From Aquarana catesbeiana (taxonomy: Eukaryota; Chordata; Amphibia; Anura; Ranidae), in assembly GCF_042186555.1 (NCBI RefSeq), contig NC_133329.1:187089206-187153205 (forward strand): a stretch of DNA of 64,000 nucleotides, given 5' to 3'. The translations under genes and the position numbers were made by a program. Of the stretch, positions 11,759 to 22,296 are shown piece after piece (position 1 is the stretch's first letter; every line of letters begins with the position of its first letter). The notes under the pieces are model-generated. The model was not told the DNA's origin and made no database searches. It worked only from the letters and a program-made list of their open reading frames with translations.

Positions 11759-12145
11759 TATAGTAATTGTATGATTTTTTTTTTGTTACTCAATAAAATT
11801 TACATTTTTATGGTAAAAACACTTAGGCCTATTGTAGCACCTACTTTTTTTTAGGAAGTCTGTTCCTTATCCCTGTGTCTGCAAGATCTTACATACGATT
11901 GAAGGATATTGCTAAAACATTTAAACTTTATAATATTTGAGCAAAGATTGCTCACTGATTGGTTGCGCTGCATAACAATCGAGTTCAAGTCTGTGGGGGT
12001 GAATCTTGATACTAAATTCTGTATTTAAAAAAAGGCATATGACACTTGGCTCTGCCATGGGGAGCCTGTGCAAATATAAAAAAAAAATAAAAATTCAGAG
12101 GGGATACAGTCTTGTTGAGGCAACTTTGATGGTGCCATGGAAAAT
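11759..12145. other. Unannotated AT-rich sequence
   Basis: Nothing recognised between the Tc1 right end and the tail of the CR1 LINE. Confidence 0.4.
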
Positions 12146-15010
12146 TATAGTTACATATAGTTACATAGTTACATAGTAGGTGAGGTTGAAAAAAGACACA
12201 AGTCCATCAAGTCCAACCTATGTGTGTGATTATGTGTTAGTATTACATTACATATCCCTGTATGTTGCGGTCATTCAGGTGATTATCTAATAGTTTCTTG
12301 AAGCTATCAATGCTCCCCGCTGAGACCACCGCCTGTGGAAGGGAATTCCACATCCTTGCCGCTCTTACAGTAAAGAACCCTCTACGTAGTTTAAGGTTAA
12401 ACCTCTTTTCTTCTAATTGTAATGAGTGGCCACGAGTCTTATTAAACTCTCTTCTGCGAAAAAGTTTTATCCCTATTGTGGGGTCACCAGTACAGTATTT
12501 GTAAATTGAAATCATATCCCCTCTCAAGCGTCTCTTCTCCAGAGAGAATAAGTTCAGTGCTCGCAACCTTTCCTCATAAATAAGATCCTCCAGACCCTTT
12601 ATTAGCTTTGTTGCCCTTCTTTGTACTCGCTCCATTTCCAGTACGTCCCTCCTGAGGACTGGTGCCCAGAACTGGACAGCATACTCCAGGTGCGGCCGGA
12701 CCAGAGTCTTGTAGAGCGGGAGAATTATTGTTTTATCTCTGGAGTTGATCCCCCTTTTAATGCATGCCAATATTCTGTTTGCTTTATTAGCAGCAGCTTG
12801 GCATTGCATGCCATTGCTGAGCCTATCATATACTAGGACCCCCAGGTCCTTTTCCATCCTAGATTCCTCCAGAGGTTCTCCCCCCAGTGTATAGATTGCA
12901 TTCATATTTTTGCCACCCAAATGCATTATTTTACATTTTTCTACATTGAACCTCATTTGCCATGTAGTCGCCCACCCCATTAATTTGTTCAGGTCTTTTT
13001 GCAAGATTTCCACATCCTGCGGAGAAGTTATTGCCCTGCTTAGCTTAGTATCGTCTGCAAATACAGAGATTGAACTGTTTATCCAATCCTCCAGGTCGTT
13101 TATGAACAAATTAAATAGGATTGGTCCCAGCACAGAACCCTGGGAAACCCCACTACCCACCCCTGATCATTCTGAGTACTCCCCATTTATCACCACCCTC
13201 TGAACACACCCTTGTAGCCAGTTTTCAATCCATGTACTCACCCTATGGTCCATGCCAGCGCACCTTATTTTGTACAGTAAACGTTTATGGGGAACTGTGT
13301 CAAATGCTTTTGCAAAATCCAGATACACCACGTCTACGGGCCTTCCTTTATCTAGATGGCAACTCACCTCCTCATAGAAGGTTAATAGATTGGTTTGGCA
13401 AGAACGATTCTTCATGAATCCATGCTGATTACTGCTAATGATATAATTCTTATTACTAAAATCTTGTATATAGTCCCTTATCATCCCCTCCAAGAGTTTA
13501 CATACTATTGATGTTAGGCTAACTGGTCTGTAATTCCCAGGGATGTTTTTTGGGCCCTTTTTAAATATTGGTGCTACATTGGCTTTTCTCCAATCAGCTG
13601 GTACCATTCCAGTCAATAGACTGTCTGTAAAAATTAGGAACAACGGTCTGGCAATCACCTGACTGAGTTCCCTAAGTACCCTCGGATGCAAGCCATCTGG
13701 TCCTGGTGATTTATTAATGTTAAGTTTTTCAAGTCTAATTTTAATTCCGTCCTCTGTTAACCATGTAGGTGCTTCCTGTGTTGTGTCATGAGGATAAACA
13801 CTGCAGTTTTGGTTACTGAAGCCCCCCGATTCACTTGTGAAGACTGAGGAGAAGAATAAATTCAATACCTTTGCCATCTCCCCATCCTTTGTAACCAGAT
13901 GTCCTTCCTCATTCTTTATGGGGCCAATATGGTCTGTCCTCCCTTTTTTACTGTTTACATACTTAAAGAATTTCCTAATTGCACCCTTACATTTCTTATT
14001 GCATTCTTTATAAATTCTGAATGCTGAGGATGATCCCTCAACCTTGTATTTTATGAAGGCCTTCTCCTTTGCTTTTATATGCATTTTTACATTGGAGTTA
14101 AGCCATCCAGGATGTTTGTTCGCTCTTTTAAATTTATTACCCAATGGGATACATTGGCTAATGCCCTTATTTAATATGCTCTTAAAGCAAACCCATCTCT
14201 CCTCTGTATTCTTTGTTCCTAATATTTTATCCCAATTTATGCCTTTTAGCAAGGTTTGTAGTTTAGGGAAGTTGGCTCTTTTGAAATTCAGTGTCTTTGT
14301 GTTCCCTTCATGTTTCCTATTTGTGTGATTTATACTGAAACTAATTGACCTGTGATCGCTGTTACCTAAATTGCCCCGTATTTCCACATCTGTGATCAGG
14401 TCTGTATTGTTGGTAATCAGTAGATCTAGTAATGTTTTATTTCTAGTTGGTGCGTCTACCATCTGACCCATAAAATTGTCCTGCAAGACATTAAGGAACT
14501 GGCGAGCCTTAAATGAATGCGCGGTTCCCTCCGCCCAGTCTATGTCTGGATAATTAAAATCCCCCATTATGATAACACTTCCCATCCTTGCTGCTAATCC
14601 AATTTGTGATAGGAGATCCGTCTCCACTTCCTCCCTCAGGTTAGGGGGCCTATAGCATACTCCCAGTATTATTTTCCCCTTAGCTTCATCCCTTTGGCGC
14701 TCTACCCATAAAGATTCCACCTCCTCCCTAGCCCCCTCAGTGATGTCATCTCTCACATTCACTTGTACCTTATTCTTGATATATAGGCATACCCCTCCCC
14801 CTTTTTTACCCTCTCTATCCTTGAGGTATAGGGTATACCCTTGAATGTTTGCCAGCCAATCATGAGAGCTATTGAACCAGGTCTCTGAAATTCCCACAAA
14901 ATCCAAATCCTCCTTGTACAACAGTATCTCTAGTTCCCCCATCTTGTCCGCCATGCTCCTGGCATTAGTGAACATGCCACAAATCTTTCAAATAAGGGGT
15001 TTATCCAGTT
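12146..15010 (-). mobile_element. CR1-type LINE, 5'-truncated
   Basis: Minus-strand non-LTR retrotransposon. The 3' end is a short array of a TAGTTACA-type octamer (12146-12180), fitting the short-repeat tails of CR1 elements rather than a poly(A) tail. The body encodes endonuclease and reverse transcriptase. The 5' end stops just before the endonuclease start, as expected from incomplete reverse transcription; ORF1 is absent. Confidence 0.85.
12243..14975 (-). pseudogene. CR1 LINE ORF2: endonuclease plus reverse transcriptase with one nonsense codon
   Basis: From 14975 downward the protein begins MFTNARSMADKMGELEILL, an apurinic-type endonuclease with GDFNYPDIDW and GNSDHRSISF motifs in about the first 220 residues. 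Reverse transcriptase follows with KSPGPDGLHPRVL, GNYRPVSLTSIVCKLLEG, YLDFAKAFDTVPH and the catalytic FADDTKL. The frame is continuous except for one TGA at 13167-13169, between NGEYSE and SGVGSGVSQGSVLGP, where TGG (Trp) is expected; the usual PQGS is SQGS here. Both changes are C-to-T transitions. Otherwise it reads to the stop at 12243. Such enzymes nick target DNA and prime cDNA synthesis from the LINE RNA 3' end. The copy is young-looking but inactive. Confidence 0.9.
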
Positions 15011-15059
15011 CCCCTAAAGAGCATTTTTTTAAACAATAAGCTTTTATTGATGTTAAAAT

Positions 15060-15185
15060 ATTTATTTATTTATTTCAGGTACTTATATAGCGCCGTCAAT
15101 TTACCCAGCGCTTTACATATACATTGTACATTCACATCAGTCCCTACCCTCAAGGAGCTTACAATCTAAGGTCCCTAACACACAG
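15060..15185. repeat. Dispersed repeat fragment of LINE/SINE 3'-end type
   Basis: A (TTTA)n run at 15060-15076 leads into CTTATATAGCGCCG, then AAGGAGCTTACAATCTAAGG. I recall this as a widespread repeat in frogs and other vertebrates but cannot assign a family. Confidence 0.5.
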
Positions 15186-15412
15186 AATATATATAGCATA
15201 TAGCATTTATATAGCATTTAAAATATAGCATTTGTACAATCATACTAACATTTGTACATGAGTATCATATAAAAATATAACTGTATATAATTGAATTTAA
15301 TGATAGAGTATTTTATTAGCAAAACCAACAAGATGGCTTTGTAATCAGCCTATCTTTACATCAATTGTTTATTTGAAATACTCTGAATTTATGTATCAAA
15401 ATCTATTATTTA

Positions 15413-15610
15413 AATCCGGTCGGATTTTCTGATGGAAAATGTCCGATCGGAGCGTGTTGTCGGAAATTCCGACCGTGTGTGGGCTCCATCGGACATTTTC
15501 CATCGGATTTTCCGACACACAAAGTTGGAGAGCAGGAGATAAAATTTTCCGACAACAAAATCTGATCGCGTCAATTCCGACCGTGTGTGGCCTGTTCCGA
15601 CGCACAAAGT
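15413..15610. repeat. Subterminal repeats, MADF-side end of Harbinger copy A
   Basis: ACACGGTCGGA-type motifs (here mostly as TCCGACCGTGTGTGG) occur repeatedly in both orientations, alternating with CGGATTTTCCG. The same array is found at 34035-34234 and 60080-60281. Spaced copies of a terminal motif are typical of transposase or Myb-protein binding sites; function is inferred. Confidence 0.6.
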
Positions 15611-16171
15611 GCCACGCATGCTCAGAAGAAATTCCAAGACGGAACAGCTTGTTCTGGTAAACTTAGCGTTCGCAATGGATACAGCACTTTCGTCACACTG
15701 CAATGTAAAAAATGGTTTAATACAGCGCACTCTCTTCTTCTTTATAATGTGACAAGAATTAAGTCGTTTTGCTGCTCATATTCACACACACGTCTCACAA
15801 ACTTATTTCGTTACTATTTATCGTGATTCCCTCAATATATTTTGATTTCTCACATCTGACAACATATTTTTGTATATTTTTTGGCTTTAATGTAGATTCT
15901 TTTTTTGTGTTTGTATTTTATTTTTATTTTTTTTGCGATTTGGATTTGTACTCCCGAAAATGTTTGTGTGTGTTTTTTGTGACAAGTTCCCACAACACCA
16001 TTGATATGTTGTTCTATTTAATCTGTAGGAGATTGTTTGGTGTTGTTGTCTCTTGTTAATTTCACATTGTACTTTAGAAATGTACCTGAATCCTCACCAA
16101 CAAACTGTCCTTTTTGGATGAAAACACACACAGGAGAGTATAATTTACAGAAAAAATTTTATTAACGGCTC

Positions 16172-16455
16172 ACAACTAAACAAAGAGGGAGGCAACGCTG
16201 GAGAAACTGCAGAAGTGGGTGAAGCCTTGTACCCCCAGAGCAGACATCAACTATTTTTAAGCAAAATTGGTGGCCTGAGGAGTCCTTATCTAAGGGAGTG
16301 CAGTCTGGTCCAGAAGTCCCAGAGATCATGAACAGCAGCAGATGACATCTGTGTCCCCAGGCTGTGGTCATACGAGAGACTGCATCTTCTGTCAGACCAG
16401 ACTGAACCCAGGGCCATCACTCTTTGGTCTTCTTTCCACGCCTCCTTCCACGCGG
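16172..16455 (+). pseudogene. Inverted partial duplicate of the MADF exon (copy A)
   Basis: On the plus strand, opposite to the MADF gene next to it, this stretch reads as the C-terminal two-thirds of the MADF domain: KIGGLRSPYLRE, then ADDICVPRLWSYERLHLLSD and QTEP, followed by the Ser/Pro segment. It has an in-frame stop after SQRS and no start, so it is not a gene. Its last part overlaps the coding 3' end of the real MADF gene on the other strand. Equivalent relics lie at 33160-33437, 53945-54225 and 39455-39760, so the duplication was present in the family ancestor. Confidence 0.85.
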
Positions 16456-17629
16456 TGGCTGTGGTGTTGGAGTTGTGGCAGCAGGAGGAGGAGGAGGATG
16501 GTCCAACTCAACCACGTCGGTCTTGGGTGTTAGTTCCCCACTCACCCCCTTACGTAGGTCCTCACAGAGCTTGCGTTGACCCTCCTGCATGCCCTGCAAT
16601 TTGGTGGCAGCCATGCAGGCAAAGGCCTCTTCAGGAGTTGGTAAGGCTCGGAGGGACGCCGAAGCCTCCTGAATTAGCCTGAACGCTGAATCCTGCATGG
16701 GACTCGGAGTGGCCTTCCTGGCTCGTTTATATGGCAGGCAGAGGGGAGGGACCTGAGACTCAGTCAGGCTGCGACTGGTCCCAGGCTTCTCTTGGCTGAC
16801 ACTTAGCCCCGCCTCCTCCTGGCTGACACTAATCCCCGCCTCCTCCTGGCTGACACTAATCCCCGCCTCCTCCTGACTGCCACATTCCACAACCTCCTCC
16901 TTGCTGAGGTCTTCCTGTGTATGAAAAAGGGACATAGTTTTAGTTTTTTCTTCATCAATCACACACAATTTTCACCTCCTGACTGCTGCAAATTGAATGT
17001 TAACAAATATAACAGACTATCCTTCTGAGCCCAACAGTTTTCATTCTTGTCCCAATTTTGGGTGCCCACTACTGTCTATTGATATGTAAAACACTTTTTT
17101 CAATCAGCAATTAGTGATCAATAATAACATCTAGTCAAGATCATTTCTTTATTGACCAGAAATCAGTAGAACAATGCTATACCTGACTCCAGCTGGGCTC
17201 CTCCACTTCTTCCTGGCTGGAAGGCCCAGGTTGGACATCGAAAGCCTCAGCTGGGGTGGAAGGAAGAGTGGAAGGAAGAGTGGAGAGGGATTCCCTGACT
17301 TCAGTGTGGTCTGACAGAAATCGCAGTCTCTCATAGTACCACAGTCTGGGGACATAAACGTCATCTGCTGCTGCTCCGGACCTCTGGGAATCTGTGACCT
17401 TCTTGCGCTCCCTAAGATAAGTGCTCCTCAGGCCACCAATTTTGGCTTTTAAATAAGGGATGGTTGCTGTGGGGACCACCGGCTTCACCAACTCCAGCAG
17501 TTTCTCCAGCGCTGCCTGCCTCTTCTGTTTGTGATTATAGTGGGGGTGTCTCACTTGCCACAGACAGGGCAGCTCCCTGTATTTGTCTATGAACAGGGGC
17601 AGGAAATTGTGGTCATTGAACCCATCCAT
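16417..17629 (-). CDS. MADF-domain protein of Harbinger copy A (intact, 2 coding exons)
   Basis: Coding exons 17629-17183 and 16914-16417 give about 314 aa. An acceptor (CTTGCAG-type, 17635) lies 5 bases before ATG, so a non-coding first exon is likely, its donor matching AACGAAGGTAAGA near 17740. Residues 8-105 form a MADF domain: FIDKYRELPCLWQVRHPHY, KIGGLRSTYLRERKK, then DDVYVPRLWYYERLRFL. MADF domains bind DNA and often accompany PIF-type transposons. Exon 2 has three tandem copies of a nine-residue unit (EEAGISVSQ), a helical part (EAFACMAATKLQGMQEGQ) that may act like a dimerisation helix, a proline run, and a basic tail RGRRRGKKTKE that could be a nuclear signal. The tail is antisense to the MADF relic. 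Only copy A has this gene open. Confidence 0.8.
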
Positions 17630-17920
17630 TTTCTCTGCAAGACACAACACAAGACAAACCCTAATGTCAGGCAAAACTCCCCTAATCTTGTTACAATATA
17701 GGCTTCCATTTCGAAGCAGTATAGGCGCAAATTTAGATCTTACCTTCGTTATCACGATCGGCGTCTCCGATGCTCCTTCCTCCACTCACAGATCGTACGT
17801 AATACGCACGTGTGTTATGATTTATACACACTGCGCATGCGTATAACTCCACCCACCCCTGACGTTCTTTCTACTCTATTCCCCGCCCCTTTTTCTTTCG
17901 GCGCAGTGGGGGAAGAGCAC
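17630..17920. promoter_or_regulatory. Shared divergent promoter, Myb and MADF genes, copy A
   Basis: The two ATGs point away from each other across 291 bp, which include the presumed non-coding first exon and intron of the MADF gene. Between them are TTTATACACA and the palindrome TGCGCATGCG (17832-17841), which fits the NRF1 site often found in bidirectional promoters, and a conserved CGTACGTAATACGCACG. Copies B and D keep the palindrome; copy C has lost it. Confidence 0.55.
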
Positions 17921-19236
17921 ATGGCGGATAGACAGCAGGTGCGTGCTAATTGTAGCAACGAGGAGGAGGAGGAGGAAAGGCCGTATCCGGACACGTCCCA
18001 ATCCAGAAGGAGATTTAAGGACTCAAATATGTCCTTTGGGGAGATGTTGGAAATAGTGGACATCCTGAAGAAGGCCGACTATGATGGAAAGTATGGGCCT
18101 TACCCCAACCCCAATATCCGAAAGGCCAAGATCATGGTGAAAGTGGTCAGGAGTCTGCACCGGAATTTCGGGGTACGACGATCAAAAGATCAGCTCAGGA
18201 ACCGGTGGTCGGACCTCAAATTACGAGAACACGAGCAGTACAGAAAGATCCGGAGAGTGCTGCAAAAAAGTAAGTAGTTGTGCTGTGTTCCTATTCTTTT
18301 TGTCTTTATTACGTTTGTGCTGCTCCATGTGCTTTTAGGAACTGTTGTACAGTTTAAAATGGCAACTTTCATGTTCATGGGCACATTATTCGTTCGGATC
18401 AAACATTTGTCGTTCCAACTATTAAATACCATTGTTTAGCCCATATGCATTTGGCCACCATTTTGACGCCCTATACTTGTCTTCTAAGAATTGGGTTGTG
18501 TAGATGGCTTTGTTACTAGAATGAAATGCAAACTAGATTCTGTGTAAGGAGAGGACACTGAGCAGCTGTTTACACATCTGGACACTGGAGCACTAGTGTG
18601 GGACCCCAGAACACCATTTTTATTAGGGGGCCCCACACAGGTGCTCCAGTGTATACTATAGGGGGGTCTCCATCGGTGAAGCTTGTACAAAACAAGTAAA
18701 GTATTGCAGCTTGACAAAGGACACTGAAAAAGCTACATCTTGGAACTCGGCTAAAATTGACAATTGTACCCCACTTCCAAGCAATGTTTCATCTTTATAG
18801 TTCTGACATTAAATATCTGTGTGCTAAGTATACCTTTTTTGTTTTACATAGGGGAGAAAAGACTCGGAGGACACCCCTCATCCGAGGAGACCAGAGCCCC
18901 CCCCCCTCTGGAAGAAGGGGAAATCCCCCCAACACAAGCTGAGCAGGAGGATGAAGACGTGGTGGAACTAGTCACCACAACAGGTGAGTGTCTGCAACCA
19001 CAGGCTCAGATAAGAGATGGATGGCGGCATTTTTTTTTAACCAAATTTATTTTGGGGTTCCTCTCTTTTTAGGTGATCGTGATGTTGTGGATCCAGATCC
19101 TTTCACATCCGAAAGTGCCCAGATCCTGATCGGGGAGATCATGGGGTGTAATTTACAATTGGAAATCATCAAGCAAAACATCAATGATGTTATTCCAAAA
19201 TATAAAAACATCATTGATGTTTTGAGGCGAGTTTAA
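17921..19236 (+). CDS. Myb/SANT-like protein of Harbinger copy A (intact, 3 exons)
   Basis: Exons 17921-18269, 18852-18983 and 19073-19236 join in phase to 214 aa. The start is the ATG after GAAGAGCAC, the position conserved in the other copies. An acidic stretch and an SRRR motif precede a Myb/SANT-like DNA-binding domain (residues about 40-115) with FGEMLEIVDILKKADYDGKY and SLHRNFGVRRSKDQLRNRW, the helix-turn-helix type of the Harbinger partner protein (NAIF1-like family). Exon 2 is acidic and proline-rich. Exon 3 ends in an amphipathic helix (ILIGEIMGCNLQLEII...IIDVLRRV) likely to mediate protein contact. In known Harbinger systems this protein brings the transposase to the nucleus and to the ends. 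It is convergent with the transposase. Confidence 0.85.
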
Positions 19237-19302
19237 AACCCCTCCAAATCAATTTCTTCTTTTGTGTGCTACAATGTGCTAAATCTTTTTGTGATTTTTG
19301 AC

Positions 19303-19520
19303 AAAGCCAAATTTGGAGGATGCACACAGTGTGCCAACATGTGCTATCTGCCATCACGGGAGATCAATGGAGGCGTTTTGGGGGTGCAACCCCTTCCTCA
19401 ATAATAAAGTAGCGGTGAGGAAGGGGTTTCTCCCCCAAAACACGTCCCTTGATCCCCCGTGATGGCAGGTCGCACATGTTGACATTGGGAAATTTGTGTG
19501 CATCTTCCAAATTTGGATTT
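19303..19520. repeat. Large imperfect palindrome between the convergent genes, copy A
   Basis: Arms of about 100 bp run from AAAGCCAAATTTGG to CCAAATTTGG with a short spacer near 19400-19415. Inner motifs include TGCCATCACGGGAGATCA and its near complement and the mirrored CCCCTTCCTCA / TGAGGAAGGGG. It lies between the Myb stop (19236) and the transposase stop (20114) and is conserved at the same place in B (30211-30430), C (51073-51290) and D (42567-42776). Confidence 0.8.
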
Positions 19521-19870
19521 TCCAGGGGTGATTTCCTCCCATCTAAACGCAATATCAAACACAGTTCCTAAATACTCATGTCTGATATTGCCTTCAAATT
19601 CGACCAAATGTGACGTTTGTAAGTTCAAGATTTGTGTCTTTCTTGTTGGTTTTACACAGGCCTGTTTTCTATAAAATGGACATTTTGATTTTGGATAATG
19701 CCACCACAAAAATTTTATACAACAAACATGTTGGTTTGTTTGAAAAACCTTTGGTAAATGCACATGTGATTGTGCAGGTATTAAAAAGATTGTTAATCAA
19801 GAATGTGTGGATTATTGTCTCAACGCTACAACACTTTTGGGGTGATGTAATTGTTGTTTTCTGAAAAAAT

Positions 19871-19975
19871 GGGGGTTATTTCCTAAGGGCAAATCCACTT
19901 TGCACTACAAGTGCAGTTTCAGTGCAGTTGCAAGTGCACTTGGAGTGAAATGTGTTTTTGCATTTAGTAAATAAC
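19871..19975. mobile_element. MITE fossil inside Harbinger copy A
   Basis: Reads GGGGGTTATTTCCTAAGGGC, then CACTACAAGTGCAG, and ends near TAGTAAATAAC: a shortened copy of the element at 5169-5425. Copies B (29752-29870), C (50622-50732) and D (43097-43150, partial) carry it in the same place. Confidence 0.65.
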
Positions 19976-20113
19976 AGCCAACAGTGCTTTGTATAAGGTT
20001 ACACAATCACGCCATTTTCTGCACTCAAAACATTTCTGTCAGGGTCAGCTAAAACAAACACAAGCAGTAAATGTCCACAAATAATTTTTTTTATTTCTTA
20101 TTATAAAAAGGCT

Positions 20114-22296
20114 TCACAGATTGTCTGGCATATTGATAGCCCCCCTACCCGCAAAGAACTCCAGGTAGCGTAACCGGACATCACGGGCACTCAGGGAGGG
20201 CAAGCCAGGACGGCCACTTTCAAGCGCCGTCAGTGTGGTTTGATGTAGGATTCTGGCCTCAGGACCAACTGAGCCAGCATAGTTGGCCGAATGTTTCCTT
20301 AAAAAGTTATGGAGAACACAGCACGCAAGTATAATATGGTTCAGTTTATACTCCGCCATATGGATGGGTGTCAGAAATAGGCGGAACCGGCTGGCCAGGA
20401 TTCCAAATGTGTTCTCCACCACTCTTCGGGCTCTGGCCAGCCGGTAATTCAAAACCCTCTGTTCCGGGGTGAGGGTCCTCATTGGGAATGGCCGCATCAG
20501 GTGGTCCCCCAGCGCAAACGCTTCATCAGCAACTAACACAAATGGGAGTCCTTCAACATTGTCCTCTGGAGCTGGCAAGTCCAAGCTGCCATTCTGGAGA
20601 TGCCTGTAGAACTCCGTCTGGGCGATGACTCCACCATCGGACATCCGGCCATTCTTCCCCACGTCCACATACAAGAAGTCGTAATTAGCCGACACCACCG
20701 CCAACATCACTATACTATTGAACCCCTTGTAATTATAATAGTACGACCCTGAGTTGGGTGGTGGGACGATGTGGACGTGTTTCCCATCAATTACCCCTCC
20801 GCAGTTAGGAAAGTCCCACCGCTGGGCAAAGTGGGAGGCCACAGTCTGCCATTCCTGTGGCGTGGAAGGAAACTGTTGAGGAAAAAACAATAAACATTAC
20901 TATTTTTTACACAGAAACATGGCAAGCAGATTAGACACAAACATTATGGGGCAACCTCCAGATAGCATTTAGTAAGGGGAATTTAACAAGGCCAAAGTAT
21001 AAGGTACACCTATCATATTCCCCCTCCCCCCCTCTCATGGGCCATTTCTAACATTATAGGGGGTGTGTGGAAATCTTGGACAGGTAACCCTCTTCACTTC
21101 ATTGAGAGATGAATGCCTAAATACAGGGTATTACTTGGAACAGCCCCTCCTTAGTTACACTATTGGCAGCCCACTGGACAGGTAAGAAGTGTCATAATAC
21201 AAAGATATAAATACACATTGTACACATTTGAGGACATTTGGACATTCTGCTATTACCTATCAAGATAATAATAGGATACAAAAACTTTAAACAGTACCAT
21301 TGGAAAGTATACAGGCAGGCCCTTGCACTACATGCTTTGGGGAATTCATCCATAAATCTGACCACAAAAGAGATGGGTATAGTGTGTATGGGTTTGGCAA
21401 AGTCAGCAGATAGATGACTGAGGATAGATAGAGAATTGGGATCAACTGACTTAGCAGTTGGGGGGGGAGGGTTACTAAAAATTATTTGGGGACACCACAA
21501 AAAAAGGCCTCTGGCACTCTGCCTGAATTTAAATCAAAAATAACATTTCCAAACATTTTAGGGGGTGTTTGGGGTAAAGCACTACTATGGAGCAGAAAAA
21601 ATACATTGTTAAGTGACTACATGAGGTGAATATAGGGCAGGAGACACCATGCTGGGGAGGTTAGTGAAGGGCAAATATGTATGAAGGACCTAAAATAATA
21701 ATTACATAAAAATCCAGCATGCATGAGGACAAAGGGTACATTCACAGCATATTACAATCATGGTAATTAGGGAATGAGGAAAGAAATATTAGCAAACATT
21801 CAATACAATAAAATGTGATATAAAAGGATAAAAATCTTACCTTCATATACTCCTTCTGCAGGACCTGTATGATGGCAGAACAGGTCTCTGGGATAATGAT
21901 ACCCAGAGCCTGGGGGGAGATGCCTGTCGAGAACTTCAAGTCCTGCAGACTTCTCCCTGTGGCCAAATACCGCAGGGTAGCGATCAACCTCTGCTCCGGA
22001 GTGATGGCTTGCCTCATGCAGGTATCCTGCCTGCTAATATAAGGGGTCAGCGAAGCCAAAAGATGGTGAAACACGGGGTCCGTCATCCTGAGAAAGTTCC
22101 TGAAATCATCAGGATTATTCTCACGGATCTCACGGAGCAAAGGCATATGAGAGAACTGGTCATGCTGAAGCAACCAATTCTTGGTCCATGAACTCCTCCC
22201 CACCCTGTTCATGGACTGGACTTGTGTCAAGGTCAGGACCCCAACACCAAGCCCCCGCACAGCACGAACTCTACGAGGAGTACGCATACGAAACAT
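20114..22296 (-). CDS. PIF/Harbinger DDE transposase of copy A (intact, 2 exons)
   Basis: Exons 22296-21841 and 20872-20114 (donor GTAAGA, acceptor CTCAACAG, phase 0) give 404 aa, normal for the family. Exon 1 holds the N-terminal region with a helix-turn-helix (ITPEQRLIATLRYLATGRSL then FSTGISPQALGIII). Exon 2 is the DDE_4 catalytic domain: D181 in VIDGKHVH, the second acidic site in YVDVGKNGRMSDGG (222-231), ADEAF at 267-271, and E305 in RRVVENTFGILASRFRLF. The enzyme would cut at the terminal repeats and insert at TWA sites with 3-bp duplication. AATAAA follows shortly after the stop (near 20095, minus strand). No internal stop or frameshift; copy C is the only other open version. The intron (20873-21840) shows no other features. 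Confidence 0.9.

Noticed and set aside
12910..13417. Plus-strand open frames over the LINE
   Set aside because: Antisense shadows of the reverse transcriptase.
16162..16533. MADF relic as a separate functional gene
   Set aside because: In-frame stop, no start, no splice sites; defective in all four copies.
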